This document shows positions 20,054 to 27,909 of a DNA stretch of 64,000 nucleotides, piece after piece. The DNA lies in contig NZ_JAEKFT010000015.1 in NCBI RefSeq assembly GCF_018524365.1, positions 1 to 64,000 of the forward strand. The letters run 5' to 3'. The position numbers were made by a program, and so were the translations under genes. This stretch comes from Denitromonas iodatirespirans (GTDB lineage: Bacteria > Pseudomonadota > Gammaproteobacteria > Burkholderiales > Rhodocyclaceae). Positions within the stretch are counted from its first letter, which is position 1. The number at the start of each line of letters is the position of its first letter. The notes under the pieces were generated by a model. The model saw only the letters and a program-made list of their open reading frames with translations, was not told the origin of the DNA and did not search any database.

Positions 20054-21253
20054 ATGTTCCGTCTGTCGCAATACATGCATGAACTTGAGCACCCCACCCC
20101 GGTGGGGCCGCGCCGCGATCTGCCCGGCCCGGTGGTGATCTGGAACCTGATCCGGCGCTGCAACCTGACCTGCAAGCACTGCTACTCGATTTCGGCCGAC
20201 ACCCACTTCCCGGGCGAGCTGGGCACCGACGAGGTGTTCGGCGTGATGGACGATCTCAAGGGTTTCCGCGTGCCGGTGCTGATCCTGTCGGGCGGCGAGC
20301 CGCTGCTGCGGCCCGACATCTTCGACATCTCGCGCCGCGCCAAGGCGATGGGCTTTTACACCGCGCTGTCGTCGAACGGCACGCTGATCACGCCGGAGAA
20401 CATCGACCGCATCGCCGAGATCGACTACGACTACGTGGGCGTCAGCCTCGACGGCATCCGCGACACGCATGACGAGTTCCGCCGCATGAAGGGCGCTTTC
20501 GAGGCCTCGCTCGATGGCATCCGCCTGTGCCGTGACCGCGGCCTCAAGGTCGGCGTGCGCTTCACCATGACCCAGGACAACGCCGCCGACCTGCCCGCGC
20601 TGCTGCGACTGGTGGCTGACGAGGGCATCGACCGCTTCTACTTCTCGCATCTCAACTACGCCGGCCGCGGCAACAAGAATCGCAAGGACGACGCCCAGCA
20701 CCAGCTCACCCGCTGGGCCATGGACCTGCTGTTCGAGACCTGTCTGGACGACCTGAAAACCGGCCGAGTGCGCGAATTCACCACCGGCAACAACGATGCC
20801 GACGGCGTCTACTTCTACCAGTGGGTGGCGCGCCGCTTCCCCGACCAGGCCGAGCACATCCGCGCCAAGCTGGTGCAATGGGGCGGCAACGCCAGTGGCG
20901 TCAACGTGGCCAACATCGACAACCTCGGCAATGTGCATCCGGACACCATGTGGTGGCATCACACCCTCGGCAACGTGCGCCAGCGCCCGTTTTCCGAGAT
21001 CTGGGCCGACACCTCCGACCCCTTGATGGCCGGCCTCAAGGCGCGGCCGCGGCAGGTCAAGGGGCGCTGCGGCGCCTGTGTGCATGTCGACATCTGCGGC
21101 GGCAACACCCGTGTGCGTGCGCAGCAGCTCACCGGCGATGCCTGGGAAGAAGACCCCGCCTGCTATCTGGACGACGCCGAGATCGGCCTGATGCCGGACG
21201 ATGCCGCCCGGCCGCGCCTGACCGTCACCCCCTTCGAGCGCCGTCGCGCCTGA
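20054..21253 (+). CDS. nirJ: Radical SAM heme d1 biosynthesis protein NirJ
   Basis: NirJ removes the propionate side chains at C3 and C8 and installs the oxo groups of the heme d1 macrocycle precursor. The 399-residue protein binds the radical-SAM [4Fe-4S] cluster through C36, C40 and C43 (CNLTCKHC), has the SAM motif LSGGEPLLRPD, and ends in a SPASM-like Cys region (CGACVHVDICGG and DPAC). The ATG at 20054 fits the family N terminus. It starts a new transcript behind its own FNR-type box and is eight bases from nirN. Confidence 0.96.
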   Translation: MFRLSQYMHELEHPTPVGPRRDLPGPVVIWNLIRRCNLTCKHCYSISADTHFPGELGTDEVFGVMDDLKGFRVPVLILSGGEPLLRPDIFDISRRAKAMGFYTALSSNGTLITPENIDRIAEIDYDYVGVSLDGIRDTHDEFRRMKGAFEASLDGIRLCRDRGLKVGVRFTMTQDNAADLPALLRLVADEGIDRFYFSHLNYAGRGNKNRKDDAQHQLTRWAMDLLFETCLDDLKTGRVREFTTGNNDADGVYFYQWVARRFPDQAEHIRAKLVQWGGNASGVNVANIDNLGNVHPDTMWWHHTLGNVRQRPFSEIWADTSDPLMAGLKARPRQVKGRCGACVHVDICGGNTRVRAQQLTGDAWEEDPACYLDDAEIGLMPDDAARPRLTVTPFERRRA

Positions 21254-21261
21254 GCCCCGTC

Positions 21262-22821
21262 ATGCCCACACTGATTCACGTCATCGTCCTGCTCGCCATC
21301 ACGCTGGTGGCCAGCCATGCCTCGGCCGCGCCGGCCGACGCCACCCCCTTGTTCGCCCAGCACTGCGCCAGCTGCCACGGCGCCGACCGCCTCGGCGCGA
21401 TGGGCCCGGCGTTGCTGCCCGACAATCTCTCCCGCCTGCGCAAGAAGGCGGCGCGCGACATCGTGGTCAATGGTCGAGCCGCCACCCAGATGCCGGCCTT
21501 CGGCGCCACGCTCGACGACGCGCAGATCGACGCACTGGTGGCCTGGATCTACCAGCCCACGGCCACCCCGCCGCAGTGGGACGCCGCCCACATCGCCGCT
21601 TCGCGCATCGTGCATGCCGACGTGGCCACGCTGCCGGCCAAGCCGAGCTTCGATGCCGACCCGATGAACCTGTTCATCGTGGTCGAGGCGGGCGACCATC
21701 ATGTGTCCATCCTCGACGGCGACAAACTCGAGCGCATCCACCGCTTCCCCTCGCGCTTCGCGCTGCATGGCGGGCCAAAGTTCAGCCCCGAGGGGCGCTT
21801 CGTGTATTTCGCCTCGCGAGATGGCTGGGTCACCAAGTACGACATCTGGAACCTGACCCCGGTGGCCGAGGTGCGCGCCGGCATCAACACCCGCAATCTG
21901 GCAGTCTCGTCCGACGGCAAGGTGGTGGCGGTGGCCAACTACCTGCCGCATTCGCTGGTGCTGCTCGACAGCGACCTGAACCTGATCAAGGTGATGGACG
22001 TGACCGACAAGGAGGGCAAGACCTCGTCGCGCGTGTCGGCCGTGTATGACGCCGCGCCGCGCAAGAGCTTCGTGGCGGCGCTCAAGGACGTGCCCGAGGT
22101 GTGGGAGATCAGCTACGACCCGGCGGTCGAGGACATCCCGGTCGGCCTGATCCACGACTTCAAGTACAAGGAAGGCGCCTTCCTGCGCGGCTACCTCAAT
22201 CCGCGCCGCACCCCGCTGGACGACGTGCTCGACGATTTCTTCTTTACCCAGGACTATTCCGAGCTGATCGGCGCCACCCGGGCGGACAAGAAGGGCCAGG
22301 TGGTCAATCTCGACGTGCGCAAGAAGATCGCCGATCTCGACATCGGCGGCATGCCGCACCTGGGCTCGGGCATCACCTGGGAATGGCGCGGCCGCACGGT
22401 GATGGCCTCGCCCAATCTCGAGGACGGCAAGATCACCGTGATCGATATGAAGGACTGGTCGGTGGTCAAGGAGATCAAGACCCTCGGCCCGGGCTTCTTC
22501 ATGCGCAGCCACGAGCAAAGCAAGTACGCCTGGACCGACTCGATGATGAGCCCGACCGCGCGCGACACCCTTCAGGTGATCGACAAGGACACGCTGGAGG
22601 TGGTGGCCAAGCTGCGGCCCGAGCCCGGCAAGACACTCGCCCACATCGAATTCACCCAAGACGGCCGCTACGCCATCGCCAGCCTGTGGGAGGACGACGG
22701 TGCGCTCATTGTGTATGACGCCGTCACGCTCGAGGAGGTCAAGCGGCTGCCGGCCCGTCGCCCGGTGGGCAAGTACAATCTGCACAACAAAATCACGCGT
22801 TCCTCCGGAACGAGCCACTGA
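21262..22821 (+). CDS. nirN: NirN, periplasmic dihydro-heme d1 dehydrogenase
   Basis: NirN is a NirS paralogue that oxidises dihydro-heme d1 and hands the cofactor to NirS. The 519-residue precursor has a signal peptide (IHVIVLLAITLVASHASA), a cytochrome c domain with CASCHG (about residue 35), and a d1-type propeller with NLFIVVEAGDHHVSILDGD and VSSDGKVVAVANYLPHSLVLL. It ends GKYNLHNKI, parallel to the NirS tail. It is eight bases downstream of nirJ and closes the nir locus. Confidence 0.95.
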   Translation: MPTLIHVIVLLAITLVASHASAAPADATPLFAQHCASCHGADRLGAMGPALLPDNLSRLRKKAARDIVVNGRAATQMPAFGATLDDAQIDALVAWIYQPTATPPQWDAAHIAASRIVHADVATLPAKPSFDADPMNLFIVVEAGDHHVSILDGDKLERIHRFPSRFALHGGPKFSPEGRFVYFASRDGWVTKYDIWNLTPVAEVRAGINTRNLAVSSDGKVVAVANYLPHSLVLLDSDLNLIKVMDVTDKEGKTSSRVSAVYDAAPRKSFVAALKDVPEVWEISYDPAVEDIPVGLIHDFKYKEGAFLRGYLNPRRTPLDDVLDDFFFTQDYSELIGATRADKKGQVVNLDVRKKIADLDIGGMPHLGSGITWEWRGRTVMASPNLEDGKITVIDMKDWSVVKEIKTLGPGFFMRSHEQSKYAWTDSMMSPTARDTLQVIDKDTLEVVAKLRPEPGKTLAHIEFTQDGRYAIASLWEDDGALIVYDAVTLEEVKRLPARRPVGKYNLHNKITRSSGTSH

Positions 22822-22894
22822 TCATGAACTTTTATAATCGATTGTTGTTAAAGGGGATTTTTGGTCGGCAAAGCCGGCTAGGCTAAGCCTTCCA

Positions 22895-22932
22895 GGGCAT
22901 GACAATGCCGTGCGTGATCTGATTCACGCACG
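22895..22932. promoter_or_regulatory. Paired inverted repeats upstream of the exopolysaccharide genes
   Basis: Two dyads lie side by side: GGCAT-GACA-ATGCC (22896-22909) and the perfect nine-base repeat CGTGCGTGA-TCTGAT-TCACGCACG (22909-22932). They sit about 90-130 bases before the sugar transferase ATG and about 75 bases after nirN. They could be operators for PrsR or another regulator, or an RNA hairpin that ends nirN. A GG-N10-GC spacing (22895-22908) loosely recalls a sigma-54 promoter, but the match is poor. Confidence 0.4.
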
Positions 22933-23023
22933 CTTGTGCAGGGCTCGGGTATTGTTCCGTCCATATCGGATCGATTCCACCCGTCGCGCGGCGCGGGTGC
23001 AGCTCGATCGGCGAGGACAGACC

Positions 23024-24409
23024 ATGCTCAAAGTATTCAGCCACTATTTTCCCGCGACCACGCTCTACCAGATCATCTTCGATGTCGTTGTGCTCTTCGC
23101 GGGGGTGGTGGTTGCGATCGTGCTGCAGCCCAACGTCGGTCTCGAGCACTGGCGCTTGATCGTGCCGTCGGCGTTGTTCTTCGCCATTGCCATGATCGTG
23201 CTCAACACGATCACCGGCTTCTACCGCCCGGTGGCCGGGCGACAGCTCCGTGACGTGATCGCCCGGGTGCTGGTCGGTGTCGTCGTCAGTATCCCGGTAG
23301 CCTACGGCGTGTTTCTCGTGCTGCCCTGGGGGGAGTTCGCTTCCGAGGCCGTCGAAGTGTCGATGATCCTCTTGATGGGGTTGATCTTGATGATGCGCGG
23401 ATTGGCGAATCGTGGGCGTTTTGGGGCATTGATGTCGCGCCGGGTGTTGGTGCTGGGTACCGGCATCGAGGCGGAATCGGTGGAGCGCGTGCTGCGCGAC
23501 CCGGCCTCGCGCGGATTGCAACTCGTCGGCTTTCTGCCCACCAGCGACGAAGATGCGCCCGCCGTGGCGTCCGATCAGATCGTGCGAAATCGCGGGGCGG
23601 TGGTGGATGTGGTCGATGAGCTCGGGGTGAACGAGGTCATCGTGGCGGTGCGCGAGCGCCGCGGCGGCGTGCTGCCGCTGCGCGAACTGCTCGACTGCAA
23701 GATGCGCGGCGTCAAGGTGTATGACTTGTCCACCTTCTACGAGCGTGTGCGGGGTCAGGTGCGTATCGACACCTTGAAGGCCAGCTGGCTGATTTTCGGT
23801 GACGGTTTCCGCCAGGGCTTCTGGCGCAGCCTGGTCAAGCGCTGCTTCGACCTCGGTGCCTCGCTGGTGCTGCTGTTGCTGGCCTTGCCGGTGATGCTGC
23901 TGACGGCGCTGGCGATTCTGATCGAGGACGGCGGGCCGGTGTTCTACCGCCAGCTGCGCGTCGGCCAGAACGGCCGCCAGTTCAAGGTGATCAAGTTCCG
24001 CAGCATGAGGACCGACGCCGAGAAGGACGGCCGGCCGCGCTGGGCCCAGTCCAACGATGACCGCGTCACCCGCATCGGGCGCATCATCCGCAAGCTGCGC
24101 ATCGACGAGCTGCCGCAACTGTTCAACGTGTTCATGGGGGAGATGAGTCTGGTCGGCCCCCGCCCCGAACGCCCCTTCTTCGTCGACCAGCTCACCGGTG
24201 AGATCCCGTTCTACGCGGTGCGCCACTGTGTCAAACCCGGCGTCACTGGTTGGGCCCAGGTGCGCTACCAGTACGGGGCGTCGGTCGATGATGCGGTGCA
24301 GAAGCTTCAGTACGATCTGTACTACGTCAAGAACCACACCCTGCTGCTCGACATTCTCGTTCTCGCCGAAACCGTTCGCGTGGTGCTCACCGGCGAGGGC
24401 GCGCAATAA
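23024..24409 (+). CDS. PEP-CTERM-system exopolysaccharide sugar transferase
   Basis: A 461-residue polyprenyl-phosphate glycosyl-1-phosphate transferase of the type that starts exopolysaccharide repeat-unit assembly at the inner membrane and is linked to PEP-CTERM/exosortase loci (TIGR03013-like, from memory). Four N-terminal membrane helices lead to a Rossmann-like region (RRVLVLGTGIEAESVERVL). The C-terminal catalytic domain begins at a fifth helix (ASLVLLLLALPVMLLTALAIL) and has KFRSMRTDAE, RKLRIDELPQLFNV, MSLVGPRPERPFFV and the KPGVTGWAQVRY block. ATG 23024 follows GAGGACAG. It heads the prsK-prsR-prsT run. Confidence 0.93.
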   Translation: MLKVFSHYFPATTLYQIIFDVVVLFAGVVVAIVLQPNVGLEHWRLIVPSALFFAIAMIVLNTITGFYRPVAGRQLRDVIARVLVGVVVSIPVAYGVFLVLPWGEFASEAVEVSMILLMGLILMMRGLANRGRFGALMSRRVLVLGTGIEAESVERVLRDPASRGLQLVGFLPTSDEDAPAVASDQIVRNRGAVVDVVDELGVNEVIVAVRERRGGVLPLRELLDCKMRGVKVYDLSTFYERVRGQVRIDTLKASWLIFGDGFRQGFWRSLVKRCFDLGASLVLLLLALPVMLLTALAILIEDGGPVFYRQLRVGQNGRQFKVIKFRSMRTDAEKDGRPRWAQSNDDRVTRIGRIIRKLRIDELPQLFNVFMGEMSLVGPRPERPFFVDQLTGEIPFYAVRHCVKPGVTGWAQVRYQYGASVDDAVQKLQYDLYYVKNHTLLLDILVLAETVRVVLTGEGAQ

Positions 24410-24455
24410 GGCGGCCTGCCTGTGCTTCCGGCCGGCTCGCTGGCCAAGGTGACTC

Positions 24456-26549
24456 ATGATGGTTGAGCAGACGAGTGCGGCGGTCTGGGGTTATGCCCTG
24501 GCCGCCGTGGCATTCGGGCTTTTCGGGGTGTATCTCGCCGCCGCCTGGCGTGGCCGGGGAGCCGGCGGGCGCTTGCTGCTGGCGGTCGGGTCGAGCGCCG
24601 CCTGGTGCGTGGCCAGCGCGGCGATGATCTCCGGCCTGGCCTATGCCAGCGTCGCGGCGATCCTGCTATCGGTCGTGCGCGATGCCGCATGGCTGGCCTT
24701 CGTGGTCGGGCTGATCGGACAAATCGACGGCAGCCACCGCCGCTGGCCGGCACGCGTGGCCGTGGTGGTGGTGGTCCTGCGCCTGGCGACCGCGGTGATG
24801 GCGGTGCTCAACCTGCCCTGGCCGGTCGATCCTCAGCGGGCGCTCATCTTCCTGCATCTGGTCGCCGCCGTGTATGCGCTGGTGCTGGTCGAGCAGCTCT
24901 ACCGCCTGCTGCCGGCCGAATCGCGCTGGGGGCTCAAGCCGTTCTGCCTGGCCATGGCAGCCTCGGCGGTGTTCGATCTCTACCTGTATGCCGACGCCTT
25001 CCTGTTCGGCGCCATCGACCGCGACATCTGGAGCATCCGCGGGCTGGCCCATGCGCTGGTGCTGCCGCTGATCGCCATTTCCGCCTCGCGGGTGCCGGGC
25101 TGGGCGATCCGTCTGTCGGTGTCGCGGGAAATGGTGTTCCACTCCACCGCGCTGGCGGCCTCCGGCCTGTATCTGCTGCTGGTGGCGGCGGCCGGCTACT
25201 ACGTGCGCTACTTCGGCGGCGACTGGGGCCGGGCGCTGCAGGTCACGCTGTTCTTCGCCGCCTTGCTGCTGCTGGGCGTCGTGGCGGTGTCCGGTACGCA
25301 GCGCGCGCGCTTGCGGGTGTGGCTCAACAAGCACCTGTTCCCGTACCGCTATGACTACCGCAACGAGTGGCTGAAATTCACCCGAGCGCTGTCCGCCAGC
25401 GGCGACCACCAGGATCTCGGCCAGACCACCATCCGGGCGCTGGCCGATCTGGTCGAGAGTGCCGGCGGCGGCTTGTGGCTCGATGACGGGCAGGGCCGCT
25501 TCGTCATGCGCGCCCGCCTCAACATGCCGGAGTCGTCGGCCGAAGAGTCGGCCGACGATCCCTTGTGCCGCTTTCTGGCGGCCGAAGGCTGGGTGTTCAA
25601 CCTCGAAGAGTACCGGATGAGGCCCAAGACCTACGGTAACCTGACCCCGCCGCGCTGGTTGTCGGAGATGGAAGACGGCTGGCTGGTGGTGCCGCTGACG
25701 GCGGATGAAGCGCTGATCGGTTTTGTGGTGCTGCTGGCGCCGCGCACGCCGGTGGATATCAACTGGGAGGTGCTCGATCTGCTCAAGAGCGCCCAGCGCC
25801 AGGCTGCCAGCTATCTGGCGCGCATGCAGGCGGCCGAAGCGCTGATCGAGGCGCGCAAGTTCGACGCCTTCAACCGCATGTCGGCCTTCGTGGTGCACGA
25901 TCTGAAAAACCTGGTGGCCCAGCTGTCGCTGATGCTCAAGAATGCCGAGCGCCACAAGGACAACCCGGAGTTCCAGGCCGACATGCTGGAGACCGTGGCG
26001 CATGTCGAAAAAAAGATGCGCGACCTGATGCAGCAGCTGCAGAAAAAGACCACCATCGAGCGCGACCGGCCGATGGATCTGGGGCTGATGTTGCTGCGCA
26101 TCGGCAAGCAGCGGGCACACCTGAAGCCGCCCGTGACGGTGACGCTCGACACCTCGCCGGTGCTGGTGAGCGCCAACGCGGAGCGGCTCGAGCGCGTGGT
26201 GGGCCATATCGTGCAAAATGCCCTCGACGCAACAGGGGAGAATGGTATGGTGACGGCATGCCTTCGCCGGCTTGACGCGGGCCGCGCACAGATCGAGATC
26301 GCGGATACCGGCTGTGGCATGTCGCCCCAATTCGTGCGCGATCAGCTGTTTCGTCCGTTCCAGACGACCAAGGCCAGTGGCATGGGCATCGGGGTGTTCG
26401 AGGCGAGGCAATACCTGCGCGAACTGGGGGGCGACATCCGGGTGGACAGCACGCCGGGGGAGGGGACCGTCATGCAGCTCACGCTGCCGGTGTTGCCGCC
26501 GACCGCCGATGACGTCGCTGCCATCGCCCAATCTGACGCGGAACCATGA
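24456..26549 (+). CDS. prsK: PEP-CTERM system sensor histidine kinase PrsK
   Basis: A 697-residue membrane kinase. About eight N-terminal membrane helices (residues 10-290) are followed by a GAF-like region (residues about 300-450, starting with RYDYRNEWLKFTRALS) and a kinase core. The phosphorylated histidine lies in FVVHDLKNLVAQLSLMLKN, an atypical H box shared by the PrsK family (TIGR02916-like). ATP-binding boxes HIVQNALDAT, ADTGCGMSP and SGMGIGVFEARQYLRELGG are intact. Its stop overlaps the prsR start by four bases, marking it as the partner of PrsR. Confidence 0.92.
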   Translation: MMVEQTSAAVWGYALAAVAFGLFGVYLAAAWRGRGAGGRLLLAVGSSAAWCVASAAMISGLAYASVAAILLSVVRDAAWLAFVVGLIGQIDGSHRRWPARVAVVVVVLRLATAVMAVLNLPWPVDPQRALIFLHLVAAVYALVLVEQLYRLLPAESRWGLKPFCLAMAASAVFDLYLYADAFLFGAIDRDIWSIRGLAHALVLPLIAISASRVPGWAIRLSVSREMVFHSTALAASGLYLLLVAAAGYYVRYFGGDWGRALQVTLFFAALLLLGVVAVSGTQRARLRVWLNKHLFPYRYDYRNEWLKFTRALSASGDHQDLGQTTIRALADLVESAGGGLWLDDGQGRFVMRARLNMPESSAEESADDPLCRFLAAEGWVFNLEEYRMRPKTYGNLTPPRWLSEMEDGWLVVPLTADEALIGFVVLLAPRTPVDINWEVLDLLKSAQRQAASYLARMQAAEALIEARKFDAFNRMSAFVVHDLKNLVAQLSLMLKNAERHKDNPEFQADMLETVAHVEKKMRDLMQQLQKKTTIERDRPMDLGLMLLRIGKQRAHLKPPVTVTLDTSPVLVSANAERLERVVGHIVQNALDATGENGMVTACLRRLDAGRAQIEIADTGCGMSPQFVRDQLFRPFQTTKASGMGIGVFEARQYLRELGGDIRVDSTPGEGTVMQLTLPVLPPTADDVAAIAQSDAEP

Positions 26550-27907
26550 CTGAGAAACAACGAACCCTGATGGTGGTCGAGGACGATCCCGCGCTGCAAA
26601 AGCAGATGCGCTGGGCCTTCGGCGATTACGAAACCGTGCTGGCCAGCGACCGGGAAAGCGCCATTGCCCAATTGCGCCGGCACGAGCCGCCGGTCGTGAC
26701 CATGGACCTTGGGCTGCCACCCGATCCCGATGGCGTCCGCGAAGGCTTCCAGCTCCTGCAGGACATGCTGTCGCTGGCGCCGGACACCAAGGTCATCGTG
26801 CTGACCGGCCAGCATGACCGCGAGAACGCGGTGCGCGCCGTCGGCATGGGCGCCTACGATTTTTTCGCCAAGCCCTTCGAGCCCGAATTCCTCACCCTGA
26901 CCATCGATCGCGCCTTCCGCCTGTACGACCTGCAGCGCGAAAACCTGCGCTTGCAGGAAGAGCGCGGCTCGGCCCTGAACGGCATGCTGACCCGCGATCC
27001 GGGCATGCTCAAGGTGTGCCGCACGGTCGAAAAGGTAGCCTCGGCCAACAACGTGACGGTGGCTCTGCTCGGCGAAAGCGGCACCGGCAAGGAAGTGATT
27101 GCCCGCGGTCTGCACCAGCTGTCCTCGCGCAGCAAGCAGCGTTTCGTGGCGATCAACTGTGCGGCCATCCCCGAGGCCTTGCTCGAGGCCGAACTGTTCG
27201 GCCACGAAAAAGGCGCCTTCACCGGTGCGGTCAAGCAGACCCTGGGCAAGATCGAGACGGCCGACAAGGGCACCTTGTTCCTCGACGAGATCGGCGATCT
27301 GCCCATGCCGCTGCAGGCCAAGCTGTTGCGCTTCCTGCAAGAGCGCGTGATCGAGCGCATCGGCGGGCGCGCCGAGATCCCGGTGGATGTCCGGGTGGTG
27401 TGCGCCACGCACCAGGACCTCAAACGCTTGATCGAAGAAGGGCGCTTCCGCGAGGATCTCTACTATCGGCTGGCGGAGATCGTGATCGAGATTCCGCCGC
27501 TGCGCGAACGCCCCGGCGATGCCAGCCTGCTGGCCCATGCCTTCGTCCAGCGCTTTGCCGAAGAGAACGGGCGCGGCAGTCTGCGCCTGACCGATGACGC
27601 CGTCTCCGCGATCGAAGCCCACCGGTGGCCGGGCAACGTCCGCGAGCTGGAGAACTGCGTGAAGCGGGCGGTCATCATGGCCGACGGAAACCGTGTCACC
27701 TCCGACGACCTCGGGCTGGCACCGGTCGACGAATCGCTGGAATTGCTCAACCTGCGCCAGGTGCGTGAAGCGGCCGAGCGCTCGGCCGTCACCAAGGTGT
27801 TGTCGCGGGTGAATGGAAATATTGCCCGTGCAGCGGAAGTGCTCGGCGTCAGCCGGCCGACGCTGTACGACCTGATGAATCGCTACGGAATCAAGAAGGA
27901 GGCCTGA
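26546..27907 (+). CDS. prsR: PEP-CTERM system sigma-54 response regulator PrsR
   Basis: A 453-residue NtrC-type regulator. The receiver domain (about 1-125) has VVEDDPA and TMDLGLPPDPDG with the phospho-acceptor aspartate; the AAA+ domain has GESGTGKEVIARG (Walker A), GHEKGAFTGAV (sigma-54 contact loop) and GTLFLDEIGDL (Walker B); a Fis-type helix-turn-helix (NIARAAEVLGVSRPTLYDL) ends it. It is expected to activate sigma-54 promoters of PEP-CTERM and exopolysaccharide genes when phosphorylated by PrsK, as reported for Zoogloea floc formation. It overlaps prsK by four bases. Confidence 0.94.
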   Translation: MTEKQRTLMVVEDDPALQKQMRWAFGDYETVLASDRESAIAQLRRHEPPVVTMDLGLPPDPDGVREGFQLLQDMLSLAPDTKVIVLTGQHDRENAVRAVGMGAYDFFAKPFEPEFLTLTIDRAFRLYDLQRENLRLQEERGSALNGMLTRDPGMLKVCRTVEKVASANNVTVALLGESGTGKEVIARGLHQLSSRSKQRFVAINCAAIPEALLEAELFGHEKGAFTGAVKQTLGKIETADKGTLFLDEIGDLPMPLQAKLLRFLQERVIERIGGRAEIPVDVRVVCATHQDLKRLIEEGRFREDLYYRLAEIVIEIPPLRERPGDASLLAHAFVQRFAEENGRGSLRLTDDAVSAIEAHRWPGNVRELENCVKRAVIMADGNRVTSDDLGLAPVDESLELLNLRQVREAAERSAVTKVLSRVNGNIARAAEVLGVSRPTLYDLMNRYGIKKEA

Positions 27908-27909
27908 CT

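Noticed and set aside
22895-22908. GG-N10-GC spacing as a sigma-54 promoter for the exopolysaccharide genes
   Set aside because: Only the GG and GC positions fit; flanking bases do not match TGGCAC-N5-TTGC, and the same bases form a small dyad.
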